The notes under the pieces were generated by a model. The model did no database searches, was not told the origin of the DNA, and worked only from the letters and a program-made list of their open reading frames with translations. A DNA stretch of 5,885 nt. Source: UBA6136 sp041158345. GTDB taxonomy: Bacteria > Pseudomonadota > Gammaproteobacteria > Methylococcales > Methylococcaceae. Below, piece after piece: positions 1 to 5,682 of this stretch (its first letter is position 1; every line of letters begins with the position of its first letter). Both the position numbers and the translations under genes were made by a program. The stretch lies in assembly GCA_041158345.1 (NCBI GenBank), contig JBEBBO010000024.1, positions 1 through 5,885 on the forward strand, in the 5' to 3' direction.

Positions 1-107
1 TGTTGGAGAGTACCCGTGTCACCCCTGAGAAGGCCCTGAAAGCGGGTTTTGTCTTTCAGTATCCCGAATTGGAGCCCGCCCTTCGCGAAGCGCTAGGGGA
101 GAACTAA
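1..107 (+). CDS. TIGR01777-type NAD(P)-dependent epimerase, C-terminal fragment
   Basis: This is the 3' end of a gene that begins outside the window; 34 codons are visible (frame starting at base 3) before a TAA stop at 105-107. The visible tail includes the segment AGFVFQYPELEPALREAL, which matches the C-terminal pattern of TIGR01777 epimerases (SDR39U1/YfcH group), where a 'GF.F.YP.L..AL' element closes the substrate-binding domain. Family members are extended short-chain dehydrogenase-like proteins of about 300 aa with poorly known substrates. The Rossmann fold and active site lie off the window, so catalytic competence cannot be judged. The gene converges on the metal-efflux operon and their stop codons overlap. 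Family assignment is fairly secure from the tail; it could also be another extended SDR with a similar C-terminus. Confidence 0.75.
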   Translation, partial: LESTRVTPEKALKAGFVFQYPELEPALREALGEN

Positions 108-406
108 AGGAGGCCTCTGGCCTCTATCGGCTGCAAAAGATACTGGACGGACGACCCCTTGAATTGCGCCTGAAGCGTTTCAAGAAGGGACTCGAGTTCG
201 TTGCCCTCGCCCACGATGTCAAATCGAATTCTGCGTTTCCGGCCCGTGACCTGCTCCATCAGGCTCAAGGACTCCTGACCCGAGGCATGGGCGTAGACGG
301 TGCCGACCGTAAACTCAAGTCCACCGTCCCTTTCCAGCAAACGATCGATCATCTCTTCCTCCAATAAGGGCGGCACGACCAGCGTCAGGGTCTTAAGGCT
401 TGTCAT
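104..406 (-). CDS. DUF3240 family protein, accessory of a metal-efflux RND operon
   Basis: A small 100-aa soluble protein of unknown function, last gene of the efflux operon. The start chosen is ATG 406-404 (MTSLKTLTLV), preceded by a GAGAG ribosome site at 417-413 with 6 nt spacing; an ATG 21 nt upstream at 427 is open but would lengthen the overlap with the permease gene from 14 to 35 nt. Visible features are a hydrophobic first strand (residues 5-14), an acidic helix (LLEEEMIDRLLE, 14-25), and a conserved-looking EQVTGRKRRIRF stretch (51-62) followed by an acidic helix around 66-82. There is no signal peptide or membrane segment, so it is probably cytoplasmic. Size, sequence pattern and position directly after a CzcA/CusA gene all match DUF3240, a family I recall as having a small PII-like alpha/beta fold. 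A role as a metal or nucleotide sensor of the pump is speculation. It ends in TAG, overlapping the convergent gene's stop. Confidence 0.85.
   Translation of the reverse strand: MTSLKTLTLVVPPLLEEEMIDRLLERDGGLEFTVGTVYAHASGQESLSLMEQVTGRKRRIRFDIVGEGNELESLLETLQAQFKGSSVQYLLQPIEARGLL
110..124. repeat. Short perfect hairpin at the 3' ends of the convergent genes
   Basis: GAGGCC-TCT-GGCCTC forms a 6-bp GC-rich stem with a 3-nt loop, 3 bases after the plus-strand TAA and inside the final codons of the DUF3240 gene. It is the only candidate for stopping the plus-strand transcript at this junction. No T-run follows on either strand, so a classical intrinsic terminator is not supported. Confidence 0.3.
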
Positions 407-3400
407 CACGCACTCTCGGTTCAGCATAACGCCGGTAGAGAATCGGCAGCAGTATCAGCGTCAACAAGCTGGAGGTCACCAGACCCCCAACGCCGACAAT
501 CGCCAGAGGCCTCTGGATTTCTGATCCGGGACCGGTCGCAAACAGGAGTGGGATCAGGCCAAATGCAGCAATCCCCGCCGTCATCAGCACAGGCCTCAGT
601 CGCCGCATCGCCCCATGCAGAACCACCGCATCCATCGGTTCTCCCAAGGCCCTTAACTGGTTGAAATGATTGACCATCATGACCCCATTGAGGACTGCAA
701 TGCCCAACAAGGAGATAAAACCCACTGACGACGAGACGGAGAGGTATTCACCCGATAGCCACATCCCAAAAATTCCGCCGATCACGGCGAGTGGCACATT
801 GGAGAGGACCAGGAGCGATTGCCTGACAGAACCAAACGTCGAAAACAAAAGAAGAAAAATCAAACCAATGGCAATCGGAATCACAATGGCGAGACGCAAG
901 GCCGCCCGCTGTTGATTCTCAAATTGCCCGCCCCACTCAAGAAAATACCCTGGCGGCAATGACACGCTCTCTTTCACCGTCCGCTGGGCGTCTTCAACGA
1001 ATCCGACCAAGTCTCGATCCGTGACATTACTGCGGATCACGGCCATTCGCTGGCCTCGCTCCCGATTGACGAGAACCACACCCTCCGAGGTCTCCAAACT
1101 CGCGACGACGGACAACGGCACCTTTTCACCGCTGGGGAGGACCACCTGAAGGGCCCTCAACGATTCGGGCTCCCCCGTCCCTCGGAGGAGCAGGGGTGTG
1201 CGTCGAATGTCCTCCAAGATCGTTCCGATCTTAAGGCCTTCAATCTGCGCTCGAAGCATATCGGCAAGTGCCTCTGCCGAAATGCCAAGGCGACCAGCGG
1301 CCAAACGATCCACACGCACGACAAGATACTGCATCCCTTCATTGCGAGGGGTATAGACGTCAGAAGCGCCGGGAACGCCTTTTAGAACGGCAGCGATCTC
1401 CTCCGCCTTGGCATTGAGGACCGAAAGATCCGGTCCAAACAGTTTAATGGCCACATCCCCTCGAACCCCGGTCAGCATTTCCGTTACCCGCATCTGAATC
1501 GGTTGGGTAAACCCATACGAAATGCCCGGAATCGTCTCGAGGACCCGCCGGATTTTATCGGCGAGGGCCTCCTTGCTCTTTTCCTTCCATTCCTCCCGGG
1601 GCCGCAGCGTCAGAAACGTATCGGTCTCATTCAATCCCATCGGATCCAGACCGATTTCATCCGATCCGACACGGGCCGTGACATCGAGAATCTCCGGCAC
1701 ATGTTCGATCAGGGCCTTCTGAATCTGGGTATCCATCCGTACCGATTGTTCGAGATTGATCGATGGCAGCTTTTCTACCTGCACGATGAGATCACCCTCA
1801 TCCATGGTCGGCATGAAGGTTTTGCCGATGAAGGTGTACAAGACAACCGCTAACAGCAAAAGCCCACCGGCAATTTTGAGGACCCGGTCGGCGTGCGCCA
1901 GGGCCCAGATGAGACAGGGCTCATAAAGCGCATGGAGTTTTTTGGAGAGCCAAGGCTCCTCATGCTTCACGCGCACCATCAGGAAAGAGGCGAGGACAGG
2001 AATGACCAAAAGAGAAAACATCATGGACCCTGACATCGCAAAGACATTGGTCAGCGCCACAGGGCGAAATAACTTGCCTTCGAGCCCCTCCAGGGATAAC
2101 AAAGGAACAAACACGATCCCGATAATCAGGGATCCCGAAATGACCGGCGCCATCACCTCCCGCATGGCGCGATAGATGACATGCAGGCGTGGCAATCGGC
2201 TTTTCTCGGGTTGGGCAGCCAAGTGCGCGGTGATGTTTTCGACCACCACCACCGCGGGATCGACTAATTTTCCGATGGCAATGGCAAGACCGCCAAGACT
2301 CATGAGATTGGCCGTCAGACCGAAGGTCCGCATCAATAAGAAGGTGAAAAGGGCGACCAACGGAAGAATGAGTGCGACCGTGAGCGCGGCGCGAAAATCC
2401 CCGAGAAACAGCAGTAACAGCAGCACCACCAAAAGGGTTGCTTCGATTAATGCGTGGATAATGGTTCCGGTGGCTCGGTCCACCAACAGGCTTCGGTTAT
2501 AAAAGACCTGGATGGAAACCTCCGGAGGCAGCGCAGGCTGGATATCCTTGAGCTTTCTCTCAACGCCACGGACCACCTCCCGCGCGTTGGCCCCACGCAG
2601 GCTTAATACCAGACCTTCAACAGTTTCCCCCTTCCCGCTCCGGGTCACCGCACCATAGCGGGTCAGCGCGCCGATCCGAACCTCAGCCACATCCCCCACA
2701 GTAATCGGAACTCCGCCCCGCTCAACCACCACGATACGCCGAACGTCCTCCAGATCCTTGATGCGGCCTTCGCTGCGGACCAGAAGCGCCTCTTCGCCGT
2801 CACTCAACCGGCCGGCGCCATCATTTCGATTGTTCTTCTTGAGTGCCTCGATCAAATCGTCGATCTTGACCCCACGCGATGAAAGCCGGATCCCATCGGG
2901 AATGACTTCAAAACTTCGGACCATCCCACCCAAGGCATTGACATCGGCCACACCCGGGACGGTTCTTAAGGCGGGACGAATCACCCAGTCCAGAAGGTTG
3001 CGTCGCTCGCTGAGCGTCAGTTGGTCTCCCTCGATGGTGAACATAAACATTTCACCCAAGGGGGTCGTCATGGGCGCAATCCCTCCTTCTGCATTGGCCG
3101 GCAAGACCCCCCATGCTCGAGCAAGACGTTCGCTGACTTGCTGTCTTGCCCAATAAATGTCGGTGCCTTCCTCAAAATCGATGGTGATATCCGTCAAGGC
3201 GTACTTCACGACGGATCTCAGCATGGTCTGACTGGGGATACCGAGGAGCTCGACTTCGATAGGGGCTGTGACGCGGGATTCCACCTCTTCAGGTGTCATT
3301 CCGGGGACCTTGACGATGACCTTCACCTGGGTCGGTGAAACATCCGGAAATGCATCGATCGGGAGCTTCAGTGCCGCCATGACACCCAACCCGGCAATCA

Positions 3401-3461
3401 AGAGGGCCAGGAGTAATGTCAACACCCGTTGAGTTAACGCAAAACGAATCAGAGACGCCAT
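393..3461 (-). CDS. Heavy-metal efflux RND permease, CusA/CzcA family
   Basis: Proton-driven inner-membrane pump of a tripartite heavy-metal efflux system, 1022 aa, close to the family's usual 1020-1060. The start chosen is ATG 3461-3459 (MASLIRFALTQRV), which gives the standard family N-terminus; a longer frame reaches back to 3524 but would run 56 nt into the adaptor gene and adds a charged non-family tail. TM1 lies at about residues 10-31 and is followed by LPIDAFPDVSPTQV (33-46), the first porter domain, TM2-6 (about 330-495), TM7 (about 528-546), the second porter domain, and TM8-12 (about 854-1009). The TM4 motif AIGKLVDPAVVVVEN (395-409) keeps the proton-relay Asp401 and Glu408. The second porter domain is CzcA-like (DPMGLNETDTF at 606-616; TGVRGDVAIKLFG at 664-676). 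Positions equivalent to E. coli CusA Met573, Met623 and Met672 appear to be Gln561, Glu612 and Glu661. TM11-12 carry the family RRLRPVLMTA and GPGSEIQRPLA motifs. It starts 7 nt after the adaptor stop. Family certain; substrate unresolved. Confidence 0.97.
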   Translation of the reverse strand: MASLIRFALTQRVLTLLLALLIAGLGVMAALKLPIDAFPDVSPTQVKVIVKVPGMTPEEVESRVTAPIEVELLGIPSQTMLRSVVKYALTDITIDFEEGTDIYWARQQVSERLARAWGVLPANAEGGIAPMTTPLGEMFMFTIEGDQLTLSERRNLLDWVIRPALRTVPGVADVNALGGMVRSFEVIPDGIRLSSRGVKIDDLIEALKKNNRNDGAGRLSDGEEALLVRSEGRIKDLEDVRRIVVVERGGVPITVGDVAEVRIGALTRYGAVTRSGKGETVEGLVLSLRGANAREVVRGVERKLKDIQPALPPEVSIQVFYNRSLLVDRATGTIIHALIEATLLVVLLLLLFLGDFRAALTVALILPLVALFTFLLMRTFGLTANLMSLGGLAIAIGKLVDPAVVVVENITAHLAAQPEKSRLPRLHVIYRAMREVMAPVISGSLIIGIVFVPLLSLEGLEGKLFRPVALTNVFAMSGSMMFSLLVIPVLASFLMVRVKHEEPWLSKKLHALYEPCLIWALAHADRVLKIAGGLLLLAVVLYTFIGKTFMPTMDEGDLIVQVEKLPSINLEQSVRMDTQIQKALIEHVPEILDVTARVGSDEIGLDPMGLNETDTFLTLRPREEWKEKSKEALADKIRRVLETIPGISYGFTQPIQMRVTEMLTGVRGDVAIKLFGPDLSVLNAKAEEIAAVLKGVPGASDVYTPRNEGMQYLVVRVDRLAAGRLGISAEALADMLRAQIEGLKIGTILEDIRRTPLLLRGTGEPESLRALQVVLPSGEKVPLSVVASLETSEGVVLVNRERGQRMAVIRSNVTDRDLVGFVEDAQRTVKESVSLPPGYFLEWGGQFENQQRAALRLAIVIPIAIGLIFLLLFSTFGSVRQSLLVLSNVPLAVIGGIFGMWLSGEYLSVSSSVGFISLLGIAVLNGVMMVNHFNQLRALGEPMDAVVLHGAMRRLRPVLMTAGIAAFGLIPLLFATGPGSEIQRPLAIVGVGGLVTSSLLTLILLPILYRRYAEPRVRDDKP

Positions 3462-3468
3462 GCGGACT

Positions 3469-4575
3469 CTACTCAGGTCGGGCGTCAGTCGCCTCGAGCC
3501 ACTTGGACTTGAGACCTGCAACACCTTGGATAACGACGGGCTCGTTGCCCGTCAGACCCTCATGGATGACAGCGTAGTGGGACTCCTCTCCGGCTAACGC
3601 CACCTCAACGGCCTCAAATCCTTTCGGGGTCTGAACAAAGACATACTGCCGGCCTTCAAAATTGAAGATCGCCGCCAAAGGCACCTTGAGAATGCGATCG
3701 GTGCTGCGATGCATCAACTCGGCATTGACGTGCATGCCGGGCCTTAAAGCCTCCGCGCCCTCGCTGATCCGCGCTCGAATCAGCGCCGTCTGATTCTGGG
3801 GATTCACGTTTTGACTGATTTCGATGACCCGAGCGCTCGCTCTTGGATTCTCGATACCCACCCGGTCCCCAACCTGAGCTTCCTTGAGAAGTTCCTGCGG
3901 CATGTCGACTTCGAGCCAAAGCTCATCGAGCTTACCGACGCGAAAGAGCGGGGAAAGGGCATCCACTTTCTGGCCCACAATGGCCATGCGCTCGAGAACC
4001 ACGCCATCCGTCGGCGAAATCACCCGATAACTGCCACTGATCGGACGACCTGTCTTGATCTGCTGGATGTCCTGCGCTGAAAGACCCGAGGCCAACAGGG
4101 TCTGTTCGGCGGCTCTCAGCGCCGCCTTGGCCCGTTCGAAATCACTTCGGGTTTCCTGCCAGCGGAGTTTGGCAATGACGCCCTCCTTCAGTAAGGCATC
4201 ATCCCGATGCATCTTCGACTCCGAGAGCGAAAGGACAGATTGGGCATCGACCATGCCTCTTTGAAGATCCACGAGCGCGATGCTGTCGATCTCGGCGAGG
4301 ATTTCGCCCTTTTTAACGCTCACACCCAAAGGCACATTCACTCGCGTGATGATGCCGGACTGCAGGGATGTCACAGCGAATTCCTTGGCCGGCGGGATCA
4401 CTACCCGAGCCGGCGCTTTGGCCAGGGGAATCGCGCCAATGACTTTCGGCAGGGCGGTCTTTAGATCCAGGTGCTGAATGGCTTCCGCGTCCAGCGAAAT
4501 CGGGGGGGCGGCAATCGCCTCCGAACTGACCACGAAGCCCAATATGAGGGCGAGGGCAATTAACCTCAAAAACAT
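3469..4575 (-). CDS. RND efflux periplasmic adaptor subunit, CusB/CzcB-like
   Basis: Membrane-fusion protein that links the RND permease to an outer-membrane channel, 368 aa and typical in length. ATG 4575-4573 is chosen because a GGAG site (4587-4584) lies 8 nt upstream and the protein then begins with a clean signal peptide (MFLRLIALALILGFVVSS, likely cut after EAIA, residue 22). An in-frame GTG at 4596 would add seven polar residues ahead of it. Domains by eye: first lipoyl half with GIITRVNVPLGVSVKKGEIL (74-93), alpha-helical hairpin (about 98-175), second lipoyl half with SPTDGVVLERMAIVGQKV (187-204), beta-barrel (about 215-289) and a membrane-proximal domain to about 355. There is no lipobox cysteine, no His-rich tail, and no methionine in the N-terminal region where E. 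coli CusB binds copper, so direct Cu(I) handling of the CusB type is not supported. It is the first gene of the operon, ending in TAG 7 nt before the permease. Confidence 0.94.
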   Translation of the reverse strand: MFLRLIALALILGFVVSSEAIAAPPISLDAEAIQHLDLKTALPKVIGAIPLAKAPARVVIPPAKEFAVTSLQSGIITRVNVPLGVSVKKGEILAEIDSIALVDLQRGMVDAQSVLSLSESKMHRDDALLKEGVIAKLRWQETRSDFERAKAALRAAEQTLLASGLSAQDIQQIKTGRPISGSYRVISPTDGVVLERMAIVGQKVDALSPLFRVGKLDELWLEVDMPQELLKEAQVGDRVGIENPRASARVIEISQNVNPQNQTALIRARISEGAEALRPGMHVNAELMHRSTDRILKVPLAAIFNFEGRQYVFVQTPKGFEAVEVALAGEESHYAVIHEGLTGNEPVVIQGVAGLKSKWLEATDARPE

Positions 4576-4583
4576 TGCATCAG

Positions 4584-4587
4584 CTCC
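4584..4587 (-). promoter_or_regulatory. Ribosome binding site of the adaptor gene
   Basis: GGAG on the minus strand, 8 nt before the ATG at 4575. This decides the start: the alternative GTG at 4596 has its only purine-rich stretch directly abutting it, too close to be used well. The signal peptide beginning exactly at the downstream ATG agrees with the choice. Confidence 0.6.
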
Positions 4588-4641
4588 AGAAGGCACCCTG
4601 CCCTTGTGGGAGGAGGAATTGGCAAAGGCACCCAGAAATCA

Positions 4642-4661
4642 CGCTGGACTGTCTCGCAGCG
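4642..4661. repeat. Inverted repeat CGCTG-N10-CAGCG in the divergent control region
   Basis: A perfect 5-bp inverted repeat with a 10-bp centre, 20 bp overall, sits just upstream of the TATAGT -10 and across the -35 position of the SDR promoter, and downstream of the -10 of the efflux operon near its expected start. Geometry and position suit a dimeric regulator's operator, but 5-bp arms are short enough to arise by chance. It does not resemble, by eye, the CueR/MerR type of operator placed between -35 and -10. Confidence 0.2.
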
Positions 4662-4678
4662 GCTGGGAACAGTATAGT
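4649..4678 (+). promoter_or_regulatory. Candidate promoter for the SDR gene
   Basis: TATAGT at 4673-4678 is a good -10 candidate. At 18 bp spacing, CTGTCT (4649-4654) matches only 3 of 6 of the -35 consensus, so the promoter would be weak or regulated. Transcription would begin near 4685, giving a leader of about 29 nt that ends in the AGAGG ribosome site (4704-4708). Because the hexamer overlaps the opposite-strand TATACT, polymerase could probably occupy only one of the two at a time. This is inference from sequence alone. Confidence 0.35.
4671..4676 (-). promoter_or_regulatory. Candidate -10 hexamer for the efflux operon
   Basis: The minus strand reads TATACT here, 5 of 6 to the sigma-70 -10 consensus. 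Transcription would start near 4664 and leave a leader of about 88 nt before the adaptor ATG. No good -35 is seen at 16-18 bp spacing (the region is G-rich), as might be expected if an activator such as a metal-responsive regulator is needed, but it may equally mean the match is chance. It overlaps the candidate -10 on the other strand. Confidence 0.35.
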
Positions 4679-4703
4679 ACCGAATCCCTTTTCCTGCCCT
4701 TGC

Positions 4704-4708
4704 AGAGG
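4704..4708 (+). promoter_or_regulatory. Ribosome binding site of the SDR gene
   Basis: AGAGG, 5 nt before the ATG at 4714. The protein's first beta strand and glycine loop follow within 16 residues, as expected for the family, which supports this start. Confidence 0.55.
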
Positions 4709-4713
4709 TCACG

Positions 4714-5607
4714 ATGCCCCCCTCTCTTCCTGTCTTCATCGTGGGCTGCGGTGACATCGGATGCCGTCTTGCCCGGCGGCTTCAATCTCAAGGAACGCCC
4801 GTCGCCGCACTGGCCCGATCTCCGCTTCGTGCTCAAGCCCTCGAGGCCGCTGGCATCACCCCTTATTCCGGGGATCTTGATGACGCCGCCCCGCCCCTGT
4901 CCCTTCCCGCGGGAATCGACACGCTTTATTACTTGGCGCCACCTCCCCCCTCAGGATTGGGCGATCCGCGAATGGTTCATGCGCTCGAAGCGCTGAAAAG
5001 TCCCCCGAATCGACTGGTTTACATCAGCACCAGCGGCGTCTATGGGGATTGCGATGGCAACTGGATTGATGAGACGGCGCCTTTGAATCCCAAAACTGAT
5101 CGCGGCCGTCGGCGCCTTGAGGCCGAGCGCTTAGTGCGTGACTATGCCGCTCGGACCGGTTGTGAAACTCTAGTGCTTAGAGTGCCTGGCATTTATGGGG
5201 ATGGAAGGCTTCCCCAGGCCCGCATCCAGCAGGGCCTTCCTGTCATTGACCCCCTTGAGGCGCCCTTTAGTAATCGCATCCATGCCGATGATTTAGCCGA
5301 AGCCTGTCTCAAGGCCAGAACCCTCGGAAAATCCGATCAGGCGTACAACATCAGCGACGGGAACCCAACAACCATGACCGATTATTTTTGGCAGGTCGCT
5401 GATCACCTGGGGCTGCCCAGACCCCCAGCGATCCCGCTCGTTGACGCGAGGAAAGTCCTGACACCGGCGATGTTGAGTTTTCTTGAGGAATCCAAACGTC
5501 TTGATAACCGCAAAATGCGGGAAGAACTTGGGGTAGTTCTGCGTTACCCTTCCCTTCAAGAGGGGTTGAAGGCCATTTCCCGCTCTATCACCCCAAGCGC
5601 ACTCTGA
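4714..5607 (+). CDS. YeeZ-like atypical extended SDR (NAD-dependent epimerase/dehydratase family)
   Basis: A 297-aa Rossmann-fold protein of the NAD(P)-binding epimerase/dehydratase superfamily, full length for the YeeZ-like group. The start ATG 4714 has an AGAGG site at 4704-4708. The nucleotide-binding loop is VGCGDIGCRLARRL (10-23), a GxGxxG variant that follows the first beta strand. Other landmarks are LVYISTSGVYGD (101-112), RVPGIYGDGRLP (156-167), NRIHADDLA (187-195), YNISDGNPTTMTDY (211-224) and the closing LRYPSLQEGL (276-285). The usual catalytic YxxxK appears replaced: RGRRRLEAE (130-138) aligns with the common YGRSKLEAE, putting Arg130 and Arg134 at the Tyr and Lys positions. Such loss is familiar in atypical SDRs, so ordinary epimerase chemistry is doubtful and the substrate is unknown. 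There is no signal peptide, so it is cytoplasmic. It is transcribed divergently from the efflux operon, with no clear terminator after it. Confidence 0.9.
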   Translation: MPPSLPVFIVGCGDIGCRLARRLQSQGTPVAALARSPLRAQALEAAGITPYSGDLDDAAPPLSLPAGIDTLYYLAPPPPSGLGDPRMVHALEALKSPPNRLVYISTSGVYGDCDGNWIDETAPLNPKTDRGRRRLEAERLVRDYAARTGCETLVLRVPGIYGDGRLPQARIQQGLPVIDPLEAPFSNRIHADDLAEACLKARTLGKSDQAYNISDGNPTTMTDYFWQVADHLGLPRPPAIPLVDARKVLTPAMLSFLEESKRLDNRKMREELGVVLRYPSLQEGLKAISRSITPSAL

Positions 5608-5682
5608 ACCCTCATTTGCGCGGGTTTTCCTCGCCGCACTCTGGGCCTAAACTGGCACCCTCCATCTACTCTGGATACACCG
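5608..5682 (+). other. Intergenic spacer between the SDR and PstS-type genes
   Basis: Seventy-five bases without a gene. I see no strong hairpin followed by a T-run, no clear -35/-10 pair and no good match to a Pho box (direct CTGTCAT-type repeats). A weak bulged 5-bp hairpin around GCGGG-TTTT-CCTCGC (5619-5633) could act as a poor terminator for the SDR gene. Confidence 0.4.

Noticed and set aside
407..427. Upstream ATG for the DUF3240 gene
   Set aside because: The ATG at 406 has a better-spaced GAGAG site and gives the family-typical length of about 100 residues.
1503..1853. Plus-strand open frames opposite the permease gene (for example 1503-1853, 2176-2502, 2758-3156)
   Set aside because: They are complementary-strand shadows of a strongly conserved coding sequence and show no recognisable domains or ribosome sites.
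3462..3524. Longer N-terminus for the permease (21 extra residues)
   Set aside because: It would overlap the adaptor gene by 56 nt and adds a polar, charged segment before a start that already matches the family's N-terminal pattern.
4576..4596. GTG start at 4596 for the adaptor
   Set aside because: It puts seven polar residues ahead of the signal peptide and lacks a properly spaced ribosome site.
4571..4680. A MerR/CueR-type operator in the divergent region
   Set aside because: No long dyad with 19-20 bp promoter spacing of that type could be found around either -10 candidate.
4478..4996. A 172-codon plus-strand open frame across the divergent promoter region, with a strong AGGAGG at 4611-4616
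   Set aside because: It is antisense to the adaptor start and out of frame with the well-supported SDR gene, its translation shows no family pattern, and no start codon sits at a suitable distance from the AGGAGG.
1..5607. The efflux operon as an inserted cassette between two SDR genes
   Set aside because: The two SDRs belong to different families, there are no flanking direct repeats, integrase or transposase remnants, and the composition looks uniform by eye.
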